A stretch of 64,000 nucleotides of DNA from Brevibacterium renqingii (GTDB taxonomy: Bacteria > Actinomycetota > Actinomycetes > Actinomycetales > Brevibacteriaceae). Within the stretch, counting starts at the first letter, position 1, and the number at the start of each line of letters is the position of its first letter. Below, piece by piece: positions 35,771 to 43,302 of the stretch. Location: positions 310,001 through 374,000 of the forward strand of contig NZ_JADBHF010000001.1 in NCBI RefSeq assembly GCF_017808105.1, in the 5' to 3' direction. The position numbers and the translations under genes are program-made. Below the pieces are notes generated by a model. It searched no databases. It had not been told where the DNA came from and was given only the letters and a program-made list of their open reading frames with translations.

Positions 35771-36562
35771 ATGAGCACGCGTGAAGATCGCCTCGATGCC
35801 ATTCTGGCGAGGCTCGACGAGCAGGGTTCGGTCGGGGTCGAGGCGCTGAGCGGTGAACTCGAGGTCTCCGTGGCGACGATCCGCCGCGACCTCGGCCTGC
35901 TCGAGCAGCGTCGGCTCGTCGAACGGACCCACGGTGGGGCGACGCGGCGTGCCGTCGACTACGAACTCTCCCTGCGCTACAAGGAAGCCGCCGCCACCGA
36001 GGCGAAGACCGCTATCGCCCGTGCCGCGGTCGATCGCATCCGTCCGGGGTCCGTCGTCGGGCTCTCCGGCGGGACGACGACATTCATGGTCGCCGACGCC
36101 CTCAGCGAGCGCGATGACCTCCTCGCCGACCTCACGATCGTCACCAACGCTGTCGACATCGCGAACCGGCTCGCCGTCCACCCTGGAGTCAGAGTGATCG
36201 TATGCGGGGGAGTCATCAACACCTCGAGCTTCGAACTCGTCGGATCCTTCGTCGACGGGGTGCTGCGCAGCATCTGGCTGGATCTCGCCTATGTCGGCGT
36301 CCACGCGATCTCCGCCACTGGGGGAGGACTCACGGCCAACGTGGACGAAGCCTATGTCAACCGGCTCATGGCCGAACGGGCCGAACGGGCGATCGTCGTC
36401 GCAGACTCCTCGAAGTACGGTCGCCGGTCTTTCGCCTCCGTCGGCGGTGCCGACGTGTTCCAGACGATCATCACCGACGACCATCTCAGCGACAGCGGCC
36501 GCGATGAACTCATCGCAGCCGGCTTCGAAGTCGAGCTCGCTCCGACGGGAGGGAAGAGCTGA
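35771..36562 (+). CDS. DeoR-family transcriptional repressor of the amino-sugar operon
   Basis: 263 residues. The N-terminal helix-turn-helix is classic DeoR (REDRLDAILARLDEQGSVGVEALSGELEVSVATIRRDL) and is followed by the sugar-phosphate-sensing domain (VGLSGGTTTFMVADAL, LTIVTNAVDIANRLA, GGGLTANVDEAYVNRLMA, VVADSSKYGRRSF). Such proteins repress catabolic genes until a phosphorylated sugar binds. The start could be ATG 35771 or the in-frame ATG 35750 overlapping the aldolase gene. I prefer 35771 because it begins right before the helix-turn-helix. The stop overlaps the deacetylase start by one base. Confidence 0.92.
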   Translation: MSTREDRLDAILARLDEQGSVGVEALSGELEVSVATIRRDLGLLEQRRLVERTHGGATRRAVDYELSLRYKEAAATEAKTAIARAAVDRIRPGSVVGLSGGTTTFMVADALSERDDLLADLTIVTNAVDIANRLAVHPGVRVIVCGGVINTSSFELVGSFVDGVLRSIWLDLAYVGVHAISATGGGLTANVDEAYVNRLMAERAERAIVVADSSKYGRRSFASVGGADVFQTIITDDHLSDSGRDELIAAGFEVELAPTGGKS

Positions 36563-37755
36563 TGCCCGCAGCAGCAGACGCCGCCGAGCTCGTCATCCAC
36601 GACACGGTCGTCCTCGACGGCGAACCGTCTCGGTTCCGGGCCTCCTCGGCGGATACGTGGATCGCCGTCACCGGCGGAGAAGTCATCGCACGCGGGCGCG
36701 GTGCCGGGTGGAAGGACCTTCCGGCCTCGCCCGATGCCCGCATCATCGACGGTGCGGCCGGTTATGTCGCGCCCGCCTATGTCGACATCCACTGCCACGG
36801 GGCCGGCGGCGCCAGCGCGGAGGACGGCCGTGCCGGTCTCGAGCAGATCCTCGCCGTGCACCGAGCACACGGCACTCGCGGGCTCGCGCTCTCCTACGTC
36901 TCGGACACGATCGACGGGCTCTGCCGAGCATTGGCCGAAGGCGCCGACGCCGCCCGCGAACGCCCCGGCGTCATCGGCCTCCACGCCGAAGGGCCGTTCC
37001 TGTCCCGGGACTTCAAAGGCGCGCATGCACCCGAGGTCCTCACCGCGCCCACCCCGGACGCGGTCGAGCGGATCATCACCGCAGCCGACGGACGACTCGT
37101 CCAGATCACTCTCGCCCCCGAGCTCCCGGGCGCCCTCGACGCGATCGCTCGATTCACCTCGGCGGGGGTCAGGGTCGCCATCGGGCACACCGCGGCCGAC
37201 TATGCGCAGACAGCAGCCGCCTTCGACGTAGGCGCGAGCATCCTCACCCATGCCTTCAACGGGATGCCGGGCATCCACCACCGTGCCCCCGGCCCGATCC
37301 TCGCCGCCGTCGAGGCCGCGCACGTGTCGCTCGAACTCATCAACGACGGTGTGCACGTGAGCGGGCCGGCGGCCCGCATGCTCAGCGACCTCGCTCCGGG
37401 ACGCATCGTGCTCATCACCGACGCGATGTCTGCGACCGGGATGAGCGATGGGCGCTATGAGCTCGGCTCGCTGCCGGTCGTCGTCGAGGACTCGGTGGCC
37501 AGGCTCGTCACTGCGGACGGCTCGCCCGGTTCGATCGCCGGCTCCACCCTGACCATGGAAGAGGCGGTGAAACGCGCCGTCGCCGAGGTCGGGCTCAGCT
37601 CGTTCGAGGCCGTCCGGGCAGCGACGTCGGTGCCGCTGCGCGCTCTCGGGCTCGACTCGTCCGTGGACGGCGAACTGCTCGCGGTGGGCATGCCTGCCGA
37701 ATTCCTGCTCTTGGACCCGGACATGGGCATCCGCGAATCGTGGATCGCGGGATGA
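36562..37755 (+). CDS. nagA: N-acetylglucosamine/galactosamine-6-phosphate deacetylase
   Basis: 397 residues of the amidohydrolase superfamily. Metal and active-site residues are in VDIHCHGAGG (HxH), GLHAEGPFLS (Glu), VAIGHTAAD (His), LTHAFNGMP (His) and LITDAMSATG (Asp). The enzyme removes acetate from the N-acetyl amino-sugar 6-phosphate, giving the amino-sugar phosphate used by the SIS enzyme. In this context it could be named AgaA as well as NagA, since sequence alone does not settle GalNAc versus GlcNAc. It is the last gene of the operon begun at 31934. Confidence 0.94.
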   Translation: MPAAADAAELVIHDTVVLDGEPSRFRASSADTWIAVTGGEVIARGRGAGWKDLPASPDARIIDGAAGYVAPAYVDIHCHGAGGASAEDGRAGLEQILAVHRAHGTRGLALSYVSDTIDGLCRALAEGADAARERPGVIGLHAEGPFLSRDFKGAHAPEVLTAPTPDAVERIITAADGRLVQITLAPELPGALDAIARFTSAGVRVAIGHTAADYAQTAAAFDVGASILTHAFNGMPGIHHRAPGPILAAVEAAHVSLELINDGVHVSGPAARMLSDLAPGRIVLITDAMSATGMSDGRYELGSLPVVVEDSVARLVTADGSPGSIAGSTLTMEEAVKRAVAEVGLSSFEAVRAATSVPLRALGLDSSVDGELLAVGMPAEFLLLDPDMGIRESWIAG

Positions 37756-37827
37756 GATCTCCGAGCGGCTGATTCCCGGCCGGCCTCGGTGTGTGCCTGG
37801 ACGGGCGCGACATGGCACGATTGAGGT

Positions 37828-38298
37828 ATGGATGCCCTGCTCCTCATCGACACCGACGACGCCAGCTACCCCAATGACGACGCCATGGAGACCCTCGGCG
37901 ATATCGTCACCCGCACTCGCGCAGTCGGAGGCGTGCTCATCTTCGCCTCCACGAAGGAGTCCCTCGCGGAGACTCCGGATGAGGAGCTGAGCGTCTTCGT
38001 ACCCGATGAGGAGGATCTCGTTCTCCGCTCGGAGGGCCCCGATGTCTTCGACAGCATCAGCGATCTTGCTCCCGGTCTGCACGACATGGCCGTCGACCGC
38101 ATCGTCATCGCCGGTGCCGACGCTGCGCCCGGAGCCGTCTACGGCTCGGCGATGGCGGCGCTCGTGTGCAATTTCGACGTCATCGTCCTCTCCGATTCCA
38201 CCACCGACCTCAAGGGCGAACCCGTCGATTGGATGGACTCCGCCGAGGAGGCCGGCGCCATGGTCAAGAAGACCGCCGACACCTGGCTGCGGATGTAG
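37828..38298 (+). CDS. Isochorismatase-fold protein lacking the catalytic cysteine
   Basis: 156 residues. MDALLLIDTDDASYPND gives the N-terminal strand and Asp of the cysteine-hydrolase (isochorismatase-like) fold. VDRIVIAGADAAPGAVYGSAMAALVCNFDVIVLSDSTTD matches the core strand-loop-helix where active members carry G-x-x-T-x-x-C-V. Here the cysteine position is Gly or Ala, and only an unrelated Cys lies in the following strand. The protein is also short compared with the typical 180-200. It may be inactive or have another role. ATG 37828 is 72 bp after nagA. It is convergent with the DUF559 gene, with a 69-bp palindrome between them. Confidence 0.7.
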   Translation: MDALLLIDTDDASYPNDDAMETLGDIVTRTRAVGGVLIFASTKESLAETPDEELSVFVPDEEDLVLRSEGPDVFDSISDLAPGLHDMAVDRIVIAGADAAPGAVYGSAMAALVCNFDVIVLSDSTTDLKGEPVDWMDSAEEAGAMVKKTADTWLRM

Positions 38299-38339
38299 GT
38301 CCGATCGCGCATCCTTGCTCGTATGCGCCATGAGGCCCC

Positions 38340-38408
38340 GTTTGTGGTCACAGCGCCGAGGAGCAACGGCCGAAAAGTCGCAATCGCCTCGGCGCCGTGA
38401 CCACAAAC
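38340..38408. repeat. 69-bp interspersed palindrome, copy B
   Basis: Same length and ends (GTTTGTGGTCAC / GTGACCACAAAC) as copies A and C. The inner stem dinucleotide is CG paired with CG, different from AA/TT in copy A, so pairing is kept while sequence changed. It lies between convergent genes, 82 bp beyond the DUF559 stop codon. Confidence 0.92.
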
Positions 38409-38460
38409 GCTCGTGGGCCGTCCCACGTTCGGCCCAGGTTCCAGGGCTGGTCGACGTTCC

Positions 38461-38500
38461 AGGCCGACCGTCAGTGGGTGAGGCCGACTGTCAGTGGGTG
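38461..38500. repeat. 20-bp tandem duplication at the DUF559 stop codon
   Basis: 38461-38480 and 38481-38500 read AGGCCGAC(C/T)GTCAGTGGGTG twice with one difference. The second copy contains the stop codon of the minus-strand DUF559 gene. It may come from replication slippage or mark the edge of an inserted segment. Confidence 0.85.
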
Positions 38501-39426
38501 AGGCGGGCGCGTTCGAGGTGAGCGCGGATCTGCCGCTCGAGCCTGCGCCGATCGGTGCGGGAGGTCACTCTGATGAGCGCCCAGCCTTCGTGCTCGAGCG
38601 CATTCTCCCGGTCGATGTCCAGATTCCACTGGCGCGCGTCGGTGCGGTGGAAATCGCTTTCGTACTCGATCGCCAACCGTGCTGCGACGTAGCCGAGATC
38701 CGGTCGAATCGCTGTGTTCAGCTGCTCACAGAAGATCCGGGGGTGGATCTCGGGCTCGGGCAGACCGGCCGAAATGATCCACAGTCTGAGCTCGGTCTCT
38801 TTCGGGGAGTCGACATCGGGTCGGATGAGAGCAAGCGCCTGCTCGACGCGCCGTCGATTCTTCACCGACTTACGGGATGTGAAGTGTCCCCGAAGCTGAG
38901 GGAGAGTGCACAGCCTCGGTCCATGCCATCTCCCGATCATCGCGTCCCCGATCATGACCAACGACGGGACATCGAGGGAAGCGGCGAACTGCAGGAAAAG
39001 CGAAGGGCCGGTCATCAGCTGGTGGCCGAACACGTTCGTTCGCTGAAAGTCGGAGACACGGTGCAGGACGACTCCGGCACGACGGATTCGCAGGTTCCGA
39101 TCATCGACGGACACGTGCAGCTGTCCGTCCATGCTGCCGCGGGGAAGCGGCAGTCCGTAGAGCACGCCGGCTGATGCGTGGCTGGCGGCGACCTGCGGGT
39201 ACTTCAGCTGGAGGGCGCGGAGCATGAGCCCCATGCGGTCCCATTCGTCGTCTGCCCACTCGGGCGCAACGCGTGTGACCCGGCGATTCGGGTCCGCGCG
39301 AATCCCGTACATCACGCGCTCGGTCGGTTCGGGGGCTCGGAGCTTCCATTCGCTGATCCCGTGGCGTGCGGCGTCGCCGGACAGGAAGAGTCGCGGTGCA
39401 GAGCGTTTGTCTGTGTATCCGTTCAT
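38491..39426 (-). CDS. DUF559/VSR-like (PD-(D/E)XK) nuclease-fold protein
   Basis: 311 residues from ATG 39426. An open frame continues upstream to 40116 but crosses the palindrome and is rejected. Residues 1-200 carry an N-terminal region like the AbiEi/DUF4095-type proteins of actinobacteria (GLMLRALQLKYPQVAASHASAGVLYGLPL...HRVSDFQRTNVFGHQLMTG). Residues 205-308 form a VSR-like nuclease domain with Glu210/Glu212 (SPKETELR), Asp243 (RPDLGY), Glu254 and Glu256 (IEYES), His260 and the ending ENALEHEGWALIRVTSRTDRRRLERQI. Activity on DNA is plausible but unproven. The gene is flanked by two copies of the 69-bp palindrome. A remnant of a relative is at 50028-50147. Confidence 0.82.
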   Translation of the reverse strand: MNGYTDKRSAPRLFLSGDAARHGISEWKLRAPEPTERVMYGIRADPNRRVTRVAPEWADDEWDRMGLMLRALQLKYPQVAASHASAGVLYGLPLPRGSMDGQLHVSVDDRNLRIRRAGVVLHRVSDFQRTNVFGHQLMTGPSLFLQFAASLDVPSLVMIGDAMIGRWHGPRLCTLPQLRGHFTSRKSVKNRRRVEQALALIRPDVDSPKETELRLWIISAGLPEPEIHPRIFCEQLNTAIRPDLGYVAARLAIEYESDFHRTDARQWNLDIDRENALEHEGWALIRVTSRTDRRRLERQIRAHLERARLTH

Positions 39427-39539
39427 CCTCGTATCCTCACGATCGTGGGTTCCAGTCGGAAAGGGCCCGCGGGGAGGCTGTGGATGACTTCCGGAGTCCA
39501 GTGGACCTGTGGAGGCGAGTGGGCCGAGTCGGGAATCCT

Positions 39540-39608
39540 GGTTGTGGTCACTGCACCGAGGTGAAATCGGCAGAAATGTGGTTTCGCCTCGGTGCAGTGA
39601 CCACAAAC
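39540..39608. repeat. 69-bp interspersed palindrome, copy C
   Basis: The left end is GGTTGTGGTCAC (one change from the other copies) and the right end GTGACCACAAAC. The inner dinucleotide is CA paired with TG, a third compensated version. The neighbouring T-A pair is restored, where copies A and B have a mismatch. It lies 114 bp upstream of the DUF559 start, so it cannot act as that gene's terminator. Confidence 0.92.
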
Positions 39609-39723
39609 GGGTCCATTGCTGTGGACAGTGGGCACATGAGTCGGCATGTGAGGGGCGATGCCAGGGTCGAGAAGACCGCCGACACCTGACAGCGGATGCA
39701 GGGACGCTCCGTTGCTCGCGAAG

Positions 39724-39740
39724 TTCTACATTGAGTAGAA
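39724..39740. promoter_or_regulatory. Candidate operator TTCTAC-N5-GTAGAA upstream of the copper-linked operon
   Basis: A perfect 6+6 inverted repeat with a 5-base spacer, 85 bp before ATG 39826. Its outline is similar to BlaI/CopY-type operators (TACA-N2-TGTA cores), though the inner bases differ. The downstream PCu(A)C chaperone makes metal control attractive. This is inferred only. Confidence 0.4.
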
Positions 39741-39825
39741 TGCGTGAGTGGGCTGAGAGTTCAGCTGTGAGAGCGTGACCACCGTCGGACACCCGCAGCT
39801 TGACCGAGGCCCGAGAGGAGGACGC

Positions 39826-40485
39826 ATGACCGGATGGACGAAATCCGCGCGTGCGCTCTTCGCCGCGCTCGTCACGACCCAGTTGGCGCTGCTCGTGCAC
39901 ATCGGCGCCGGAGGAAGTGCTTCGCCGATCGGCACTGCCGTCGTCTTCGTCCTCGTGCTCTGGGCGGCGATGATCCTCGCGAGTCGACGTCTCGGATATC
40001 TCAGCCTGAGCGCCCTGCTCGGTCTCGGGCAGGTGCTCATGCACTTGACGATGAGCTGGTCCTCGGGCGCACAGATGGGCGCGCACCCCGCCTCGGCGAG
40101 TGGCGGGTCCGGTCACGGCTCAATGGCCTCGGGAACCCACTCCGGGCATCTCGTCCCCGCTTCGGGGTCCCTTGATCTGAGTTCTGCGACCGCGGCGGTG
40201 GGCCATTCGACCCACGGGAACACCTCGTCCGGCATGATCCTCGCCCACCTCGCCGCTGTTGCGCTCACCGCGGTGGTCCTCAAGCGCGGTGAGGACATCG
40301 TCCTCAGCATCCTGCAGCTGGCTCTGGGCCCCGTGATCGGTGCCCTGCATGCCCTCGCCGAGGCGACCGGAGTCCTGGCCGACCGACCGGCCCGACTGCT
40401 CGCGAGCCGGTGCCCGCTGCCGCAGGCGATCGCCTCGGCAGTGGTCGGAGCGAACTATCGCCGCGGGCCGCCCGCACTCGTCTGA
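39826..40485 (+). CDS. Membrane protein of the copper-linked operon
   Basis: 219 residues from ATG 39826, which follows GAGAGGAGG. Three helices open it (ALFAALVTTQLALLVHIGA, GTAVVFVLVLWAAMILAS, YLSLSALLGLGQVLMHLTM). A loop rich in His, Gly and Ser follows (MGAHPASASGGSGHGSMASGTHSGHL...GHSTHGNTSSGM), then a further helix (ILAHLAAVALTAVVL) and a basic C-terminus. His/Met-rich exported loops often bind copper. It is followed by a PCu(A)C chaperone and a DyP peroxidase. I do not recognise a named family. Confidence 0.8.
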   Translation: MTGWTKSARALFAALVTTQLALLVHIGAGGSASPIGTAVVFVLVLWAAMILASRRLGYLSLSALLGLGQVLMHLTMSWSSGAQMGAHPASASGGSGHGSMASGTHSGHLVPASGSLDLSSATAAVGHSTHGNTSSGMILAHLAAVALTAVVLKRGEDIVLSILQLALGPVIGALHALAEATGVLADRPARLLASRCPLPQAIASAVVGANYRRGPPALV

Positions 40486-40719
40486 CACCTCTTTCCGGTG
40501 GTGAATGCCACCGTGAACCACCCACCATGCGGTGACAGTCGAGCGCCGGGAAACGGCAGCGCTCCGTCCGGAAACTCTTCGCCCGGTCGTGAGGCTTGCG
40601 CTCACGCGTGCTTGCGCTGCAGACACGCCTGCGTTCAAGCACGCCTGCGGCACCTCCTCGGCGCCGGATTCCGGACCCGGCCGTGCTCGACTGCACCAGG
40701 AAACGAAAGTGCAGACAAC

Positions 40720-41328
40720 ATGCGAAAGAACATCACACTGGCCATCGCCCTGCCCCTCGCCGTCGTCCTCGGTCTGTCCGGCTGCGGCCAGAACGAGACC
40801 CGGGCCGCCGACTCGGAGCCGAGCTCGGCCGCCGCCTCCCAGATCGACGCCGATGCCCTCAGCCTCGACGGTGCCTGGGTCAAGGCCGCCGACGACGGGA
40901 TGACGGCGGTCTTCGGCGAACTGCACAACAGCACAGACCGCGACATCAACCTCGTGGCCGTGAAGTATCCGGACGCGAAGTCCGTCGAACTGCACGAGAC
41001 GAACGAGGACGGTTCAGGCGGCATGTCGATGCAGGAGAAGAAGGGAGGCTTCGTCGTCCCGGCCAGGAAGAGCCTCAGGCTCGAACCCGGTGGCGAACAC
41101 ATCATGATCATGGGCCTGCAGAAGGCGATCGAGCCGGGCGAGCAGATCACCCTCGAACTCGTCACTGCCGATGATCAGACCATCGAGGCCACGGCAGTGG
41201 CGAAGGACTACTCCGGGGCCCAGGAGAACTACGCTCCGGGCGAAGCCGCCGGAGCCCACGACGGCCACGAGGAGTCAGGCCACGAGGAGTCCGGGAACTC
41301 GGACCACGGAGCCCACGGTGACCACTGA
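40720..41328 (+). CDS. PCu(A)C-type copper chaperone lipoprotein
   Basis: 202 residues. A signal peptide ends in the lipobox GLSG-Cys. The domain (residues about 45-155) has the Cu(I) site of the family, His and Met in VELHETNEDGSGGMSMQEK and GGEHIMIMGL, which fits H-x(n)-M-x(n)-H-x-M. A His-rich tail (HDGHEESGHEESGNSDHGAHGDH) may bind more metal. Such proteins hold copper outside the membrane and pass it to cytochrome oxidase or other enzymes. ATG 40720 starts right at the signal peptide, and an earlier in-frame start at 40498 would add 74 unrelated residues. The 3' end overlaps the DyP gene by 11 bases. Confidence 0.92.
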   Translation: MRKNITLAIALPLAVVLGLSGCGQNETRAADSEPSSAAASQIDADALSLDGAWVKAADDGMTAVFGELHNSTDRDINLVAVKYPDAKSVELHETNEDGSGGMSMQEKKGGFVVPARKSLRLEPGGEHIMIMGLQKAIEPGEQITLELVTADDQTIEATAVAKDYSGAQENYAPGEAAGAHDGHEESGHEESGNSDHGAHGDH

Positions 41329-42640
41329 GTCGGGCCGGACCGGTTTCAGTCGTCGCGGTCTCATCACCTCGGCGGCCGCGGCCGGCGGGGCGGGACTCAT
41401 CGGAGCCGCGGGATTCGGCCTCGGCCGAGCCGATTACGGCTCTGGTTCCGGTTCCACGGGTGAGCCTGCAGGTGGCGGAGAGCCGCCTCAGCGGGATCAG
41501 GACGGAGCGAACGGGGCGGCCGTCGAGCCGTTCTTCGGAGCCCGTCAGGCCGGAGTCGAGACTCCGCCCCAGGCCTATGCGCATTTCCTCGCGTTCACGC
41601 TTCGACCTGGTATGAAGGCCGCCGAGGCGATCCGGTGGCTGCGTCTGCTCACCGCAGACGCGGCCGCCCTGACCCAGGGACAGGCGCCGCTGGCCGACTC
41701 CGAAGCCGAACTCGCCGCCGATCCCGCCCGGCTGACGGTGACCTTCGGTTTCGAGCCCGGACTCGTCGCCCTGGCGGGGGAGGAGCATGTGCCCGATTGG
41801 CTGGGGCCGCTGGAAGGATTCACGATCGATCGTCTCGACCCCGATCGGTGCACGGGCGACCTGCTCCTGCAGATCTGCGGCGACGACCGGCTGACGACGG
41901 CGCATGCGTGTCGCATGCTGTTAAAGGACTCGCGGACCTTCGCCGAGGTGGCCTGGCAGCGCGACGGGTTCCGCCGCGCCTACGGCAGCTCGGAAGAAGG
42001 GCGGACTCAGCGGAACCTCTTCGGTCAGCTCGACGGCACGGCCAACCCCGGGCCCGAGTCGGAGGACTTCGAGCGGATCGTCTGGGGGAGCGGCCGTGCG
42101 GTGGATGACGCGGTGTTCTCGGCACGGGGTGAGCCGCCGGCCGACCTCGGGGCGCATCTGCCGCCGTGGCTGCGAGGAGGGACGACGCTCGTGCTGCGGG
42201 ACATCGCGATGAACCTCGACACCTGGGACAAGGCCGACCGGCCGGCCCGCGAGTTCTCGACAGGTAGGACCCTCGACACCGGCGCCCCGTTATCGGGCAC
42301 GGACGAGTTCGACGTTCCGGACTTCACCGCCGTCGACGCACGGGGACTGACGAAGATCTCGAAGGCCTCACACGTGGCACGTGCCCGCGACGGGCTGGGG
42401 CCGGAGGTGCAGATCCACCGGCGCACGTTCAACTACGACACCGGTGCCGGAGAGGGTGCGGGCCTGCTGTTCGCCTCCTTCCAGGCCGATATCGACCGGC
42501 AGTTCCTGCCGATCCAGCGCCGCCTCGCCGAGGTCGATCTGCTCAATGAGTGGACCACGCCGATCGGCTCGACGGTGTGGGCGATTCCGCCGGGCGCGTC
42601 CGAGGACGGCTATATCGGGCAGAGCCTGTTCGAGGGGTGA
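41318..42640 (+). CDS. Tat-exported DyP-type heme peroxidase
   Basis: 440 residues from GTG 41318, inside the end of the chaperone gene. The Tat signal FSRRGLITSAAAAGGAGLIG is intact. DyP motifs are GQLDGTANPG (the GxxDG motif with the catalytic Asp), VLRDIAMNLDTWD (distal region) and KASHVARARDGLGPEVQIHRR (proximal heme region), with FNYDTGAGEGAGLLFASFQADID following. Members of the EfeB-like branch are exported folded with heme. The link to copper proteins rather than to EfeU/EfeO is known from other actinobacteria, and its physiological substrate is unclear. Confidence 0.92.
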   Translation: MTTESGRTGFSRRGLITSAAAAGGAGLIGAAGFGLGRADYGSGSGSTGEPAGGGEPPQRDQDGANGAAVEPFFGARQAGVETPPQAYAHFLAFTLRPGMKAAEAIRWLRLLTADAAALTQGQAPLADSEAELAADPARLTVTFGFEPGLVALAGEEHVPDWLGPLEGFTIDRLDPDRCTGDLLLQICGDDRLTTAHACRMLLKDSRTFAEVAWQRDGFRRAYGSSEEGRTQRNLFGQLDGTANPGPESEDFERIVWGSGRAVDDAVFSARGEPPADLGAHLPPWLRGGTTLVLRDIAMNLDTWDKADRPAREFSTGRTLDTGAPLSGTDEFDVPDFTAVDARGLTKISKASHVARARDGLGPEVQIHRRTFNYDTGAGEGAGLLFASFQADIDRQFLPIQRRLAEVDLLNEWTTPIGSTVWAIPPGASEDGYIGQSLFEG

Positions 42641-42697
42641 TGCGCGTGGCTGCCGGGGCCGGTCTGTCCGTCCGGCCCCGGCCCGGGCGCTCCGTGG

Positions 42698-43231
42698 TCA
42701 GAACAGCGGCTGCGGCAGCGCATCCTCCCACTCGAGCAGCCGACGCTTGGTCTCGATCTCGTTCCCGGGCAGCCCACCCGAATAGCCGCCGAGGCCGGCA
42801 CCTGAGACGACCCGGTGACAGGGGACGATGATCGGAATCGGGTTGAGGCCCATGATCCCGCCGACGGCACGGGCCGGAATGCCCGTGCCGCTGGCCGCGG
42901 CGAGTTCCCCGTAGGTGACGGTGGCCCCGGCTGCGACGGTCTCGGCCAGAGTCGTGAGCACCGCCCGTGCGACGTCCGAGATCGGTCCGAAGTCGATCGG
43001 CAGGTCGAAATCGCCGAGGTGACCGTCGAAGTAGGCGCGCAGCTGAGCGATCGCCTCGACCAGAACGGGGGAGCCGTCGCCGATTTCGGTCCGGCCCCGT
43101 CCGCGCTCCGGGTCGGTCGCCTCGGCGGTCGCGTCCCATTCGAGTCCGACGATGGAGTGACCGTCAGTGCTCACGATGATGGGGCCTACGGGAGTGCCGA
43201 GTGCGGCGAACGCGCAGTCGGAGGTTTCCAA
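42698..43231 (-). CDS. ogt: Methylated-DNA--protein-cysteine methyltransferase
   Basis: 177 residues. The active site PIIVPCHRVVSGAGLGGYSGG carries the acceptor cysteine, preceded by TVTYGELAAASGTGIPARAVGGIMGLNPIPI, the DNA-binding helix-turn-helix with its arginine finger. It repairs O6-methylguanine by taking the methyl group irreversibly. It is convergent with the DyP gene. The length fits the Ogt type without an Ada regulatory domain. Confidence 0.96.
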   Translation of the reverse strand: METSDCAFAALGTPVGPIIVSTDGHSIVGLEWDATAEATDPERGRGRTEIGDGSPVLVEAIAQLRAYFDGHLGDFDLPIDFGPISDVARAVLTTLAETVAAGATVTYGELAAASGTGIPARAVGGIMGLNPIPIIVPCHRVVSGAGLGGYSGGLPGNEIETKRRLLEWEDALPQPLF

Positions 43232-43302
43232 AGCTCGGCTCCCTTCACCTCGGCGGAGTTCTCGGACCCGTGAGTCACGGCCGAGCGGTGTGGTCGTCTC
43301 GA

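Larger units (their letters stand above)
39427..39825. promoter_or_regulatory. Divergent intergenic region with palindrome copy C and a copper-type operator candidate
   Basis: 399 bp between the DUF559 start and the copper-linked operon. It contains the 69-bp palindrome (39540-39608), a segment at 39665-39695 that partly repeats the wording of the gene end at 38268-38295 (AGAAGACCGCCGACACCTG), and the inverted repeat TTCTAC-ATTGA-GTAGAA at 39724-39740. No coding gene is supported here. Confidence 0.6.

Noticed and set aside
38491..40116. 541-codon version of the DUF559 gene
   Set aside because: The extra 230 codons run through the 69-bp palindrome and over the start of the plus-strand membrane gene. 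ATG 39426 gives a normal DUF559-type protein.
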